Assembly (NCBI RefSeq): GCF_036226765.1
Contig: NZ_CP109017.1
Span: forward strand, 806,001 to 870,000
DNA length: 64,000 nucleotides
Direction: 5' to 3'
DNA from: Streptomyces sp. NBC_00670
Lineage (GTDB): Bacteria; Actinomycetota; Actinomycetes; Streptomycetales; Streptomycetaceae
Made by a program: the position numbers and the translations under genes. Numbering within the stretch: the first letter of the stretch is position 1; each line of letters begins with the position of its first letter. The notes below the pieces were generated by a model. The model searched no databases and was not told where the DNA came from. It saw only the letters and a program-made list of their open reading frames with translations. This document shows, piece after piece, positions 25,918-35,398 of this stretch.

Positions 25918-27417
25918 TCAGGCCCGGGCGGTCCTGCTGCCTCCCTTGCGTTTCCAGCCCGGCGGCATGGCCAGTTCGATCTCCTCGCGCAGGTTCTGCA
26001 CGTTCGGACAACTGGAGTACTGGGCGGTGAGCCGGTACATCTCGCGCAGCCGGTCCCAGGTGCGGTGGGAGGAGTTCGACCCCATCGAGTTCAGGGCGAG
26101 CCGTGCGTAGCGGTCGGCCTGGTCGGGGTCGTCGGCGAGGAAGCACGCCGAGGCGAGCGTGAGGTGGTCGAAGATCTTCGACCGGTCGCGCCCGCTCTCC
26201 CGCAGGTGCAGCGCCTTCCTGGCGTGCTGCTGGGCGATGGCCGCCGCGTCAGGCTCGTGCTCGGCGAGGGTACGGTAGGCCAGGGCCTGCATGCCGTGCA
26301 GATCCGCCTCGTCGAACAGCTGCATCCAGCTCGGCGGGGGCACGTCCCCCTTGTCGGAGACGAAGAGTTCCTCCGCCTGTCCCAGTGTGCGCCGCATGGC
26401 CTGGCCGCGGCCCAGCGACGCGTGCGCCCAGGCCTCGATGGTGTGGAGCATGGCCCGGGTGCGCGGCAGCACCTCGTCGCCGGAGCCGGATTCGGCGAGC
26501 TTCATCAGGTCCAGGGCGTCGTCGGGCCGGCCCAGGTGCACCATCTGGCGGGCGGCGCGGGAGAGCGCCTCCCCGGCGCGGGGCCGGTCGCCGCCCTCCC
26601 GTGCGGCGTGGGCGGCGATGACGAAGTACTTCTGGGCCGTGGGTTCCAGGCCGACGTCGTGCGACATCCAGCCGGCCAGGACGGCGAGGTTGGCGGCGAC
26701 GCCCCACAGGCGCCGCTGCAGATGGTCGGGGTGCCGGTAGGAGAGCATGCCTCCCACCTCGTTGAGCTGGCCCACCACCGCCTTGCGTTGCAGCCCGCCG
26801 CCGCGGGCCGCGTCCCAGGCGCGGAACACTTCGACCGAGCGCTCCAGTTCCTCGATCTCCTGCGTCCCGATGGGGGCGGCCTCATAGCGGTCGTACCCGG
26901 CGGGGTCGGCGTGCAGGGGGTGATCGAGGTCGGGGGCGTCGGCCGTGAGGGCCGGATCGGTGTGCAGCCAGTCGTGCATGGCGCTGCTGAGTGCGGAGCC
27001 CGCGGCGAGCGCGGCGCCCGCGCCCACCAAACCGCGTCGGTTGAGCATGAGGTCCATTCCCGTGAATTCGGTGAGGACCGCAGCGGTCTGCTCGGGCGCC
27101 CACGGCACTCCGTCGGGATGTTCCACGTCCCCGCCGCCCGGCCGTTTCCCCGTACGCCCGTGCCGGACCAGACCGAGGTCCTCGATGGTCACGACACGGC
27201 CGAGACGCTCGGTGAACAGGGCCGCCAGCACCCGTGGCACGGGATCGCGCGGGATCTCTCCCATGTCGATCCAGCGCCGAACGCGGGAGGTGTCGGTCGC
27301 CAGCTGGGGGTGGCCCATGGCCGCCGCCTGCCGGTTGACCAGCCTCGCGAGTTCTCCCTTGGACCATCCGGTCAGGCCGAAGAGGTCCGCCAGACGGGTG
27401 TTGGGTTGTCCGCTCAC
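25918..27417 (-). CDS. NsdA-like developmental/antibiotic regulator
   Basis: A 499-residue protein with an N-terminal helix-turn-helix-like segment (TRLADLFGLTGWSKGELARLVNRQA, then DTSRVRRWIDMGEIPRDPVPRVLAALF). A long helical-repeat region of TPR character extends to the end. This matches the NsdA family of streptomycete regulators, whose founder negatively affects sporulation and antibiotic production in S. coelicolor. Several paralogues exist, so I do not assign the symbol. GTG 27417 follows a G-rich site by 7 bases and removes a non-conserved extension. It diverges from a phosphotransferase gene across a region with direct repeats. Confidence 0.8.
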   Translation of the reverse strand: MSGQPNTRLADLFGLTGWSKGELARLVNRQAAAMGHPQLATDTSRVRRWIDMGEIPRDPVPRVLAALFTERLGRVVTIEDLGLVRHGRTGKRPGGGDVEHPDGVPWAPEQTAAVLTEFTGMDLMLNRRGLVGAGAALAAGSALSSAMHDWLHTDPALTADAPDLDHPLHADPAGYDRYEAAPIGTQEIEELERSVEVFRAWDAARGGGLQRKAVVGQLNEVGGMLSYRHPDHLQRRLWGVAANLAVLAGWMSHDVGLEPTAQKYFVIAAHAAREGGDRPRAGEALSRAARQMVHLGRPDDALDLMKLAESGSGDEVLPRTRAMLHTIEAWAHASLGRGQAMRRTLGQAEELFVSDKGDVPPPSWMQLFDEADLHGMQALAYRTLAEHEPDAAAIAQQHARKALHLRESGRDRSKIFDHLTLASACFLADDPDQADRYARLALNSMGSNSSHRTWDRLREMYRLTAQYSSCPNVQNLREEIELAMPPGWKRKGGSRTARA

Positions 27418-27444
27418 GTCAAGCCCCCAGGTACTCGGCTGAGT

Positions 27445-27508
27445 TGACAGTAGCCGCCTGTCAGTTGCTGCGGGACTATTCGCCAGGGTTCGCCAGGGTG
27501 CGCCAGAT
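27445..27508. promoter_or_regulatory. Inverted repeat and 10-bp iterons between the NsdA-like and phosphotransferase genes
   Basis: TGACAG (27445-27450) and CTGTCA (27458-27463) form an inverted repeat. Three tandem 10-base units follow: TTCGCCAGGG at 27479 and 27489, and TGCGCCAGAT at 27499. Such spacing of one helical turn suits cooperative binding, perhaps autoregulation by the NsdA-like protein. The remainder of the 234-bp gap shows no gene. Confidence 0.5.
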
Positions 27509-27651
27509 GGTGTGCCCACCGGTCCCGGGTGTCAGGTAGGAATGCGCCACCCCGACCCGGTCGCCCAGGGGCATTCCCCAGGGTGCGCCGCGGCGGCCGG
27601 GCCGGAGCGGCGCGGCAATTCACCGGCACACGAAGGGATCCGTGTTCACCC

Positions 27652-28782
27652 ATGTACGCAGCATCGTCCTCCGTGTCCGCCCCGTCTCCGTCGCTGCGCA
27701 CCCGCCGGCCGGGAGCGGGCGGCCCCTACCTCGACCCCGCGCGCCCCCAGCCCCCCGTGCACGGGGCCGGCCGGCCCCGGCGCGTGCCCGGACTGGCCGG
27801 CGCGCCCCTCAGCGGGAGGCTCGACCTGTCCGGCCCCCAGGGTGCGCAGCTGCGCACGGCGATCGCCTCCGTGCACCGCATCTGCCCGGAGTTCACCCCG
27901 GTGCAGGTGCTGCGCCGCAGCGGCCGCTCGGTGCTGCTGGTGGGCACGACAGGGCGCAGCACGGCCGTCGCCAAGTGTTTACTGGACCATTCGCCGATGT
28001 GGTCCGAGCGGACCCGGCACGAAATAGCGGCCTACCGCGCGTTCGTCCGGCACCGCCCGCCGGTGCGGGTGCCACGGCTGATCGCGGCGGACCCGGACAA
28101 CTGCACGCTGGTGATCGAGCGGATGCCCGGTCGGGTCGCCGCGCTGCACCGGCACCCGGCGCAGGCCCCGCCACGCGCGGACGTACGGGCGGCGCTCGGC
28201 GCTATCTGCCGGCTGAACGCCTGGCGGCCGCCGGCGGGCACGTTCGACGCCCCGCTGGACTACGCGGAGCGCATCTCCCGCTTCCACGACCTCGGCCTCC
28301 TCACCGACCGGGACATGGGCGACCTGCAGAAGCTGCTGCACGGCATCGCGCACGCGGCGGGCCGCCAGGGCATGGGCCAGTTCTGCCACGGCGACGCACT
28401 GCTGTCCAACGTCCTGCTCTCCCCCGCGGGCCCGGTCCTGGTCGACTGGGAGCACGCGGGCTGGTACCTGCCGGGGTACGACCTGGCGACGCTGTGGACG
28501 GTCCTCGGGGATGCCCCGCTGGCACGGCGGCAGATCGCCCAGATCGCCCAGTCGGCCGGCCCGGCCTCGCGGGACGCGTTCCTGGTCAACCTGATGCTGG
28601 TACTGACCCGGGAGATCCGCACGTACGAGACGGCCGTCCAGCGCTCGATGCACGACAGCTCCCCGACGACACCCCCGGGCGCCACCCCCTCCGGTGAGGA
28701 ACAACGCCTCCTCCTCCGCCGCCTCCACGACGACTGCCAACTGACCCGCCGTGCCCTCCGCGCAGCGGTGGGCACCCGCTGA
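27652..28782 (+). CDS. APH/choline-kinase-fold phosphotransferase with a TTA codon
   Basis: A 376-residue kinase-like protein. The N-terminal 60 residues are low-complexity. Then come the nucleotide-binding lobe ([26 protein letters not shown]) and the catalytic loop HGDALLSN (His246, Asp248, Asn253), and the metal ligand Asp265 in VDWEHAGW. The family phosphorylates small hydroxylated molecules, including aminoglycosides and choline; the substrate is unknown. Codon 110 is TTA (27979-27981), which makes translation depend on the bldA tRNA in streptomycetes. ATG 27652 follows AAGGGA at a somewhat long spacing. Confidence 0.8.
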   Translation: MYAASSSVSAPSPSLRTRRPGAGGPYLDPARPQPPVHGAGRPRRVPGLAGAPLSGRLDLSGPQGAQLRTAIASVHRICPEFTPVQVLRRSGRSVLLVGTTGRSTAVAKCLLDHSPMWSERTRHEIAAYRAFVRHRPPVRVPRLIAADPDNCTLVIERMPGRVAALHRHPAQAPPRADVRAALGAICRLNAWRPPAGTFDAPLDYAERISRFHDLGLLTDRDMGDLQKLLHGIAHAAGRQGMGQFCHGDALLSNVLLSPAGPVLVDWEHAGWYLPGYDLATLWTVLGDAPLARRQIAQIAQSAGPASRDAFLVNLMLVLTREIRTYETAVQRSMHDSSPTTPPGATPSGEEQRLLLRRLHDDCQLTRRALRAAVGTR

Positions 28783-28837
28783 CACAGCCTCCGGGACAGC
28801 GCCCCTGAACACCCCGGCCAAGCCCGACCAACCCAGG

Positions 28838-28895
28838 GGCGCGAGGAACTGCGCGACAAGCCACATCGCACCCGCACCCGCCAACACACCGCACC
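28838..28895. repeat. Dispersed intergenic repeat, copy 3 (partial; in gene-free stretch 28783-29095)
   Basis: CAGGGGCGCGAGGAACTGCG followed by CGACAAGCCACATCGCACCC matches the reverse orientation of the element at 19738, but the palindromic partner arm is missing. C-rich low-complexity sequence follows up to about 28990, then the amidase promoter. Confidence 0.65.
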
Positions 28896-29010
28896 CCCCA
28901 CCCCCCAAGGCGCCCCACCCCACAAGGCACCGCACCGCACCGCACAACGCAACGGCTCGCCGAACACCCGCGCGCCGTTGCCCCCGGCAAGCCCGGTCCC
29001 CCGCGCATGA

Positions 29011-29039
29011 TTGACGGAACGTCAAGGAGCCGGTACCAC
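29011..29039 (+). promoter_or_regulatory. Candidate promoter of the amidase gene with a palindromic -35
   Basis: TTGACG (29011-29016) is a good -35; TACCAC lies 17 bases downstream as a weak -10. The -35 is half of an inverted repeat, TTGACG-GAA-CGTCAA (29011-29025), so a repressor or activator could act there. Confidence 0.45.
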
Positions 29040-29095
29040 AGACGCACGTTCGGCCCCGCACGCCCCATCGCGCCAGACCGCCCAGGAGGCATGCC

Positions 29096-31111
29096 TTGCG
29101 AGGATCCCCCACCACCGGACACAGACCCACCCGCAGGACGGCGGCCGGCGCCGCCGCCTCCGCCGCCCTGCTGCTCCCCCTGCTCGGTGCCGGCCCGGCG
29201 TCCGGCCAGGGCGGCACCACCGCACCCGGCACCCGCACCACCACGCTTCAGCACGCCTTCGCCACCGCCGCCGCGGAGTACCACGTACCGCGCGGCGTGC
29301 TGCTCGGCGTCTCGTATCTGCAGTCCCGCTGGGACACCCACGCCGGCGCGCCCAGCGTCTCCGGCGGCTACGGCCCGATGCACCTCACGGACGCCCGCAC
29401 CGCGCTCGCCCACGCGGCCACGCACCCGGAACAGACCGCAACGGCGCACCTGAAGAAGGCCGGGGACGCTCGCGGGGACACGGCCCGACCCGCACTCCAC
29501 CCGGACGCCAACGCACCCGGCGTCCCAGCCGCCACCGCCCTCCCGGCCCGGCTCGAGACGCTCACGAAGGCCGCCGGGCTCACCGGCATCCCCGCGGCCA
29601 CCCTCCGCAGCGACCCCGCCGCCAACATCCGCGGTGGCGCCGCCCTGCTGGCCGCCGCGCAGAAACGTCTCGGCGAACCGCTCAGCGCGGACCCGGCCGA
29701 CTGGTACGGGGCCGTCGCCGCGTTCTCCGGCGCGGACGACACGGCGACCGCCGCCGCGTACGCCGACGACGTCTACGACGTGCTCCGCACCGGCGAACGG
29801 CGCACCACCGACACCGGGGAGCGGGTCACCCTTGCCGCGCGCCCCGGCCTGGCCCCCGACAAGGCGCCGCTGCGCCGCGCGGGCCTGCACAAGGGCCACG
29901 CCGCCGGCACCGAGTGCCCGAAGACCGTGGCGTGCGAGTGGATCCCGGCGCCGTACGAGGAGTTCGGGGACGACGACTACGGCAACCACGACCTCGGCGA
30001 CCGCCCCGCCTCGCAAAGAATCAAGTACATCGTCATCCACGACACCGAGGGCGCCTGGGACGGGGTCATCAACCTCGTCCAGGACCCGACCTACGTGTCG
30101 TGGAACTACACCCTGCGCTCCACCGACGGGCACATCGCCCAGCACGTGAAGGCCAAGGACGTGGCCTGGCACGCCGGGAACTGGGACGTGAACTCCCGTT
30201 CGATCGGCCTGGAGCACGAGGGTTTCCTCGCCGATCCGGACGCCTGGTACACGGAGGCGATGTACCGCTCCTCGGCCCGGCTGGTGAAGTACCTCGCCGA
30301 CACGTACACGATCCCGCTGGACCGCCAACACCTGCTCGGCCACGACAACGTGCCAGGCCCCACCACCTCCACCGTGCCCGGGATGCACACCGACCCGGGC
30401 CCCTACTGGGACTGGCGGCACTACTTCGACCTGCTGGGCGCGCCGCTGAAGAGCACCGCCGACGCGAAGGGCGGCCTGGTGACCATCCGGCCCGACTACG
30501 CGGCCAACACCCCGCGGTACACGGGCTGCACCGACGGCGACGAGCCCTGCGCGGCGCACGGCTCCAGTGAGGTGCGGCTGTACAGCGCGCCGGACGAGAA
30601 CGCGCCGCTGATCAAGGACATCGGCCTGCGGCCGGGCGGCGGCGAATCCACGATCGACGTCAACGACCTCGCCTCGCGGGTCTCCACCGGCCAGCAGTAC
30701 GCGGTGGCCGGCCAGGACGGGGACTGGACGGCGATCTGGTACCTGGGCCAGAAGGCCTGGTTCAAGAACCCGGCGAAGCAGCCGACGGCCGTCCACGCCA
30801 AGGGCACGGTGGTGACGCCGAAGGCCGGCGCGACCGACATCCCCGTCTACGGCCGCGCCTACCCGGAGGCCGCCGCGTACCCGGCGGGCGTCCCGGCGCA
30901 GTCGTTGTCGCCGCTGCCGTACCGGATCCCGGCGGGCCAGAAGTACGTGGTCGGGGACGAGATGCCGGGCCAGTACTACTACGCGGTGACGTTCGACGAG
31001 GCCTCGCACAAGGTCGTCACCGGCAAGGACACGTACTACGAGATCCAGTACGGCCACCGGGTCGGCTTCGTCCGGGCGGCCGACGTGACGGTACTCCCCT
31101 CGGGCTCGTAG
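29096..31111 (+). CDS. Secreted N-acetylmuramoyl-L-alanine amidase
   Basis: A 671-residue exported peptidoglycan hydrolase. The signal peptide covers about residues 1-42. Residues 55-230 form a helical domain with lysozyme/transglycosylase-like features (YHVPRGVLLGVSYLQSRWDTHAG, YGPMHL). Residues 300-460 are an Amidase_2/PGRP domain: His315 in YIVIHDTEGAW, HAGNWDVNSRSIGLEHEG and LLGHDNVPG...HTDPGPYWDW hold the zinc ligands. The C-terminal 190 residues contain two SH3-like segments. The start is TTG at 29096, placed 6 bases after AGGAGG. It cleaves stem peptides from glycan strands in cell-wall turnover or lysis of other cells. Confidence 0.9.
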   Translation: MRGSPTTGHRPTRRTAAGAAASAALLLPLLGAGPASGQGGTTAPGTRTTTLQHAFATAAAEYHVPRGVLLGVSYLQSRWDTHAGAPSVSGGYGPMHLTDARTALAHAATHPEQTATAHLKKAGDARGDTARPALHPDANAPGVPAATALPARLETLTKAAGLTGIPAATLRSDPAANIRGGAALLAAAQKRLGEPLSADPADWYGAVAAFSGADDTATAAAYADDVYDVLRTGERRTTDTGERVTLAARPGLAPDKAPLRRAGLHKGHAAGTECPKTVACEWIPAPYEEFGDDDYGNHDLGDRPASQRIKYIVIHDTEGAWDGVINLVQDPTYVSWNYTLRSTDGHIAQHVKAKDVAWHAGNWDVNSRSIGLEHEGFLADPDAWYTEAMYRSSARLVKYLADTYTIPLDRQHLLGHDNVPGPTTSTVPGMHTDPGPYWDWRHYFDLLGAPLKSTADAKGGLVTIRPDYAANTPRYTGCTDGDEPCAAHGSSEVRLYSAPDENAPLIKDIGLRPGGGESTIDVNDLASRVSTGQQYAVAGQDGDWTAIWYLGQKAWFKNPAKQPTAVHAKGTVVTPKAGATDIPVYGRAYPEAAAYPAGVPAQSLSPLPYRIPAGQKYVVGDEMPGQYYYAVTFDEASHKVVTGKDTYYEIQYGHRVGFVRAADVTVLPSGS

Positions 31112-31125
31112 CCGCGGGGCATGCT

Positions 31126-31163
31126 CAGGGGCCGGGTCCGCGGGGAGGCGGGCCCGGCCCCTG
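31126..31163. terminator. Bidirectional hairpin after the amidase gene
   Basis: CAGGGGCCGGG (31126-31136) pairs perfectly with CCCGGCCCCTG (31153-31163). It begins 14 bases after the amidase stop and also faces the minus-strand gene ending at 31199. Confidence 0.65.
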
Positions 31164-31198
31164 TGTGTCCTGCGCCTGCTGTCAGCGGCTTCCGGCGG

Positions 31199-31696
31199 TC
31201 AGCCCTGCTGGAACAGCTCGGCGGGGAGCGGCTTGAGCAGGGCGTAGAGGTCGTCGGTGATGGGGCGGTCCCAGGCGGCGATGGTCACCAGGACGTTGTC
31301 GCTGCGGTCGAACTGCACGCAGGAGATGCGGCTTTCGGAGAGCTTGAGGCGGCGCACCACCAGCAGGTTGTCGCCCTGGAGCACCGGCACGTCCTCGGTG
31401 CCGACGACGGTGACCTCCTCGTCGTTCTCCAGGGCGAGGAGGAGCTGGGCCACCTCGAAGGGAATCTCGTCCTCGTCGACCTCCCGGGCGGGAGATCCCT
31501 CCGGGAGATTGCCGATGATCATCGCGGGGCCCCGGCCGCCGAAGAGGTCGTAGCGCAGGAACACGCCCTGGCAGCTGCCGTCGGGGGCGGGCAGCAGACC
31601 GGCACCGAGGTTGCCCGGCCAGTCGCCCGGATCCATGGCCAGTACGTCGAATTCGGGCCCGGCGGGGGTGGCGCTGCGGCGGCGGAGGAAGGACAT
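31199..31696 (-). CDS. Unknown conserved-looking protein (165 aa)
   Basis: I do not recognise the family with certainty. The acidic 165-residue product starts MSFLRRRS and contains VLAMDPGDWPGNLGAGLLP, PAMIIGNLPEGSPAREVDEDEIPFEVAQLLLALEN and a C-terminal DRPITDDLYALLKPLPAELF. It shows alternating strands and helices with no TM segment or signal, so it is probably cytosolic. The frame is open upstream to 31912, but the charged, repetitive extension looks spurious. It shares direction with the DUF397 gene 47 bp upstream. Confidence 0.6.
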   Translation of the reverse strand: MSFLRRRSATPAGPEFDVLAMDPGDWPGNLGAGLLPAPDGSCQGVFLRYDLFGGRGPAMIIGNLPEGSPAREVDEDEIPFEVAQLLLALENDEEVTVVGTEDVPVLQGDNLLVVRRLKLSESRISCVQFDRSDNVLVTIAAWDRPITDDLYALLKPLPAELFQQG

Positions 31697-31743
31697 GCCG
31701 CCATGGTACGTGCCCGCGCCCGCGACGGACCTGGGGCCGGTGC

Positions 31744-31986
31744 TCAGGTCAGGTCGAACTCCCCCTCCCGCGCGCCGGAGACGAAGGCGCCCCATTCCGC
31801 GGGGGTGAAGATCAGGGACGGGCTCTCGGGGCGGCCACTGTTGCGCATCGCGATGAAGCCCTCGACGAAGGCGATCTGGACATCCCCGCGCCCCTTGCTG
31901 CTGGACTGCCATTCGGCGTTGCTGAGGTCAAGGTCGGGCTTGTCCCAGCCCGCGAGGGGGTGCTGCTGGATGGTGCTCTCGGCCAC
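31744..31986 (-). CDS. DUF397 domain protein
   Basis: An 80-residue protein with the DUF397 pattern: DLSNAEWQSSSKGRGDVQIAFVEGFIAMRNSGRP, then PSLIFTPAEWGAFVSGAREGEFDL. These small actinomycete proteins usually partner XRE-family regulators and some act as toxin/antitoxin-like or developmental modulators. No XRE gene is adjacent here, so it is a stand-alone copy. GTG 31986 has GGGAGGAG about 7 bases upstream, which rejects the longer open frame. Confidence 0.85.
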   Translation of the reverse strand: MAESTIQQHPLAGWDKPDLDLSNAEWQSSSKGRGDVQIAFVEGFIAMRNSGRPESPSLIFTPAEWGAFVSGAREGEFDLT

Positions 31987-32242
31987 GGCCGTGCTCCTCC
32001 CGGTTGCGTCGTCCGCGGCCAGCCTAGCGACCGGGTCCGGGCACCGACAGAGCACGTGAGGGGGAGGCTTCGTGGATCCCCGGGCGGGCCGCGGTGCCGG
32101 GGCGGGCGGCGCCCGCGCGGACGTACCCGGCAGGACAGGGGGGGCCGCCCGGCATTCAATGAAGGCGTCCGGGCGTCCTCGTCGTCCCGCGATCGTCCCC
32201 CGGCCGTCCGTTCGCGTCCCTTCGCCGCCCGTGGAGCGCCCC

Positions 32243-34492
32243 ATGCCGTCGACCGTGCTGTCGACCTCGTCCTCGCCGGGGGACGGCGGGCCCGCGCCCG
32301 GGCGGCTGCACCGCCTGGGCGAGTGGTGTGCCCGGCACTTCGTCGTGGTCATCGTGGGCTGGCTGGTCGCCCTGCTCGTCCTGGAGGTGTTGCAGCACTC
32401 CTTCGGCGGGGACTACTCGGACGACTTCGCCCTGCCGGGCACCCAGTCCCAGCAGGGCCTGGACGTGCTGAAGCGGCACGATCCGGCGGCCGGCGGCTAC
32501 AGCGCTCAGGTCGTGCTGCACGACGAGGACGAGCCGCTCACCTCGCTGAGCGGCCAGGTCTCGGACGCCGTCGGCGCGCTGGAGAAGCTGCCGCACGTGC
32601 TGTCCGCGCAGAACCCGCTGCCGCCGCCCGGGAAGCAGCCGTCCGGTCAGCAGTCGGGGGGCGCGGGTCCGCTGTCGAAGGACGGGAGGACGGCGTACAT
32701 CACCGTCCGGTTCGACGTGCAGCCCTCGACGCTCGGCGACGGGTACCTCCACGGCGTGGACGACGCCGTGCGGCCGCTGCGGTCGGCCGGCGCGCGGGTC
32801 GAGTACGGCGGGCCGCTGGGCGAACTGGCCCGGCCCGCGCCCGACGACCGGATCAGCGAGCTGATCGGCTTCGCGGTGGCGATCGTGGTGCTGCTGGTCG
32901 GGTTCGGCAGTGTGCTCGCCGCCGGGATCCCGTTGCTGAGCGCGCTGGTGAGCGTGGTGGGCGGGCTGGCGTGCCTGGGGCTGCTGGCGGCCGCGTTCAC
33001 GTTCGCCACCGTCTCCCCCACCCTGGCCACGATGATCGGCCTCGGAGTCGGCATCGACTACGCGCTGTTCCTGATCACCCGCCACCGGCAGCACGTGAGG
33101 GACGGCGCGGACCCGGTGCACGCGGCGGGGCGGGCGGCGGCCACGAGCGGCCGGGCCGTCCTGGTCTCCGGCTGCACGGTGATCATCGCGCTGGCCGGGC
33201 TGTCCGTCTCCGGGGTGGCGTTCATCGCGCTGCTGGGCGTGGCCGCCGCCGTGACGGTGATCTCCGCGGTGGTGGGCGCGCTCACCCTCGTCCCCGCGCT
33301 GCTCGGGCTCCTCGGCCGGTGGATCGACCGGCTGCGGGTGCGCCGGCCGGTCGCCGAGACCGACGCGGAGCCGGGCGGGGCCGCGCACGGCACCTGGCAC
33401 CGCTACGCGCGGCGGGTGGAGCGGCGGCCGTGGTGGTTCCTGGCCGGCGGTGTGCTCACCGTGGCCGTGCTGGCGATCCCGGTGTTCTCGCTGCGGCTGG
33501 GGCACATCGGCGACGGCGCCGATCCGACGTCGTTCACCGACCGGCGGGCCTACGACCTGATGGCGGACGCGTTCGGCCCCGGCTCCAACGGCCCGCTGAC
33601 GGTGGTCGTCGACCAGTCGGACGTGCCGGCGGACCAGCGCTCCGGCCTGGCCTCCCGTGCGGAGCAGAAGCTGGCCGGCGCGCCGGGCGCGGCCCTGGTC
33701 ACCCCGCTCACCACCACCAAGGACGGGGACGTGCTGGTGGGCACGGTCTACTCCGAGGAGTCGCCGCAGAGCGCGACGACCAACGACCTCGCCAACACCC
33801 TGGTGCGCACCACGCTCCCGGACGCCGTCTCCGGGACCGCCGCGAAGGGGTACGTGACCGGGACGACGGCCGCGCAGGTCGACTTCCGGGACATCGTGGC
33901 CGAGCGGCTGCCGTGGATCATCGCCGTCGTGGTGGCGCTGGCCTTCCTCATCATCCTGATCGTCTTCCGCGGCCTGCTGGTGGCGGTGAAGGCGGCGGTG
34001 CTCAACGTGCTGTCGATCGCGGCCTCGTACGGGGTGGTCGTCGCCGTGTTCCAGTGGGGGTGGGGCGGGCCCGCGCTGGGGGTGTCGGGGACGGTGCCGA
34101 TCGAGAGCTATGTGCCGATGATGATGTTCGCGATCATCTTCGGGCTCAGCATGGACTACGAGATCTTCCTGCTCTCCCGCGTTCACGAGGCCTGGCTGCG
34201 CACCGGCGACGCGAAGGGGTCGGTGGCGCACGCGCTGGAGATCACCGCGCGGGTGATCAGCTGTGCCGCGCTGATCATGGTGAGCGTGTTCGCCGCGTTC
34301 ATCGTCAGCGACAACATCGTGGTGAAGATGCTGGGGCTCGGGCTCGCGGTGAGCGTGCTCATCGACGCGACCGTGGTGCGCCTGCTGCTGGTCCCGGCGG
34401 TGATGACACTGCTCGGGCGGCACGCGTGGCGCACCCCTCGGTGGCTGGACCGGGTGCTGCCGCACATCGACCCGGAGGGCGAGCGCGGGTGA
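32243..34492 (+). CDS. MMPL/RND-family membrane transporter (second copy)
   Basis: A 749-residue RND transporter. After a short hydrophilic start come TM1 ([18 protein letters not shown]), an external domain and a TM2-6 block with [25 protein letters not shown] second external domain and a TM8-12 block with [24 protein letters not shown] complete it. The aspartates in the two GxxxDY motifs are present. It ends [16 protein letters not shown] 32243 follows GGAG by 6 bases. It is not in an operon with an obvious biosynthetic gene, so the exported molecule is unknown; lipids and hydrophobic toxins are typical. Confidence 0.88.
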   Translation: MPSTVLSTSSSPGDGGPAPGRLHRLGEWCARHFVVVIVGWLVALLVLEVLQHSFGGDYSDDFALPGTQSQQGLDVLKRHDPAAGGYSAQVVLHDEDEPLTSLSGQVSDAVGALEKLPHVLSAQNPLPPPGKQPSGQQSGGAGPLSKDGRTAYITVRFDVQPSTLGDGYLHGVDDAVRPLRSAGARVEYGGPLGELARPAPDDRISELIGFAVAIVVLLVGFGSVLAAGIPLLSALVSVVGGLACLGLLAAAFTFATVSPTLATMIGLGVGIDYALFLITRHRQHVRDGADPVHAAGRAAATSGRAVLVSGCTVIIALAGLSVSGVAFIALLGVAAAVTVISAVVGALTLVPALLGLLGRWIDRLRVRRPVAETDAEPGGAAHGTWHRYARRVERRPWWFLAGGVLTVAVLAIPVFSLRLGHIGDGADPTSFTDRRAYDLMADAFGPGSNGPLTVVVDQSDVPADQRSGLASRAEQKLAGAPGAALVTPLTTTKDGDVLVGTVYSEESPQSATTNDLANTLVRTTLPDAVSGTAAKGYVTGTTAAQVDFRDIVAERLPWIIAVVVALAFLIILIVFRGLLVAVKAAVLNVLSIAASYGVVVAVFQWGWGGPALGVSGTVPIESYVPMMMFAIIFGLSMDYEIFLLSRVHEAWLRTGDAKGSVAHALEITARVISCAALIMVSVFAAFIVSDNIVVKMLGLGLAVSVLIDATVVRLLLVPAVMTLLGRHAWRTPRWLDRVLPHIDPEGERG

Positions 34493-34549
34493 GGGCGGGT
34501 CCCTTCCGGGTCTCTCTGCCGGGTCTCCCCCGCGGGTCTCCCTTCCGGG

Positions 34550-35305
34550 TCAGTGGCCGGTCCGGACGTCGTCCGGCCGGGTGTGGAAGTGGGCGCGGAC
34601 GCGGCGCAGCCAGGCCTCGACGGGGGCCTCGTCCGGTTCTGCGGGCAGCACGGTGCGGGTCGTGGCGAAGGCGTCCTCGTAGTGGCGCAGGAGTGGTTCC
34701 GCGGCGGACGGGTCGGCGGCGACCCGCTCGCCGAAGCGGTGGTACTCCTCCGGGTCCTCGACGCGGACGGTCAGCCGGCCGGTGGCGTACAGCTCATGAC
34801 CCTGGTGGCACAGGCGTTTGAGGTGGCGGGCGTGTTTGGCGGTGCGCTTGCGCAGGTCGGCGGAGAGGGAACCGTCGCCGCGTGCCTGGAGCCGCCGGAA
34901 CTGCTGGGCGGCGTAGCCGAGGTAGGCGTCGCGCACGCGCGGGGCGGAGAGCAGGGCGGAGCGCAGGCCGATGAGCTCGTCACCGAGTCCGGTGCGCACC
35001 TCGTACAACTCGTCCGGGAGCCAGGTCAGTTCGAGCACGGTGGGGTTGCCGCCGAGGGCGAGCCGGCACCACTTCGCCGCCTCGTGCAGGGTGCGGTCGG
35101 GGGTGGTGGTGACATGGGACTCCTTCGGCCGGTGCAGGCCGTGCAGTTCCTCGGTGGGGGCCGCGAACACGCCGAGCCGGTCCACGTCGGAGCCCGCGCG
35201 GGCGAGTCCGTACGCGGTGGAGCCCACGGCGCCGGAGAGCAGGACGTGGGTGACATCCGTGTCATGGGTGTCATGAACGCCGTGGGTGTCATGGGTGGCG
35301 GACAT
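34550..35305 (-). CDS. Nucleotidyltransferase of the RlaP-like (PF10127) type
   Basis: A 251-residue protein of the DNA-polymerase-beta-like nucleotidyltransferase superfamily. The active-site motif is GSTAYGLARAGSDVDRLGVF (about 30-49), with the G[ST]xAxG and DxD pattern, and a helical C-terminal part follows. The RlaP-like subgroup was named for linkage to RNA ligases, but no ligase gene is present here, so the substrate is open. The N-terminus is a His/Asp/Thr repeat (ATHDTHGVHDTHDTD) encoded by a short tandem DNA repeat. Ribosome-binding GGGAG is 11 bases upstream. Confidence 0.75.
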   Translation of the reverse strand: MSATHDTHGVHDTHDTDVTHVLLSGAVGSTAYGLARAGSDVDRLGVFAAPTEELHGLHRPKESHVTTTPDRTLHEAAKWCRLALGGNPTVLELTWLPDELYEVRTGLGDELIGLRSALLSAPRVRDAYLGYAAQQFRRLQARGDGSLSADLRKRTAKHARHLKRLCHQGHELYATGRLTVRVEDPEEYHRFGERVAADPSAAEPLLRHYEDAFATTRTVLPAEPDEAPVEAWLRRVRAHFHTRPDDVRTGH

Positions 35306-35398
35306 GGGCGGGTTGCTCCCTTCGCGGGAGTCCCCGTGCCGGAATCCCTGTGCTGGAGAGGCCCATTGTGGTGAGCGGCGGCGGGTGCGGTCACCGGA

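Noticed and set aside
27479-27508. CRISPR-like direct repeats
   Set aside because: Only three 10-bp units without spacers and no cas genes; better read as operator iterons.
32156-34465. Antisense frame of 769 codons under the second MMPL gene
   Set aside because: His/Arg/Gln-rich shadow without domain features; the plus-strand transporter has TM blocks and GxxxDY motifs.
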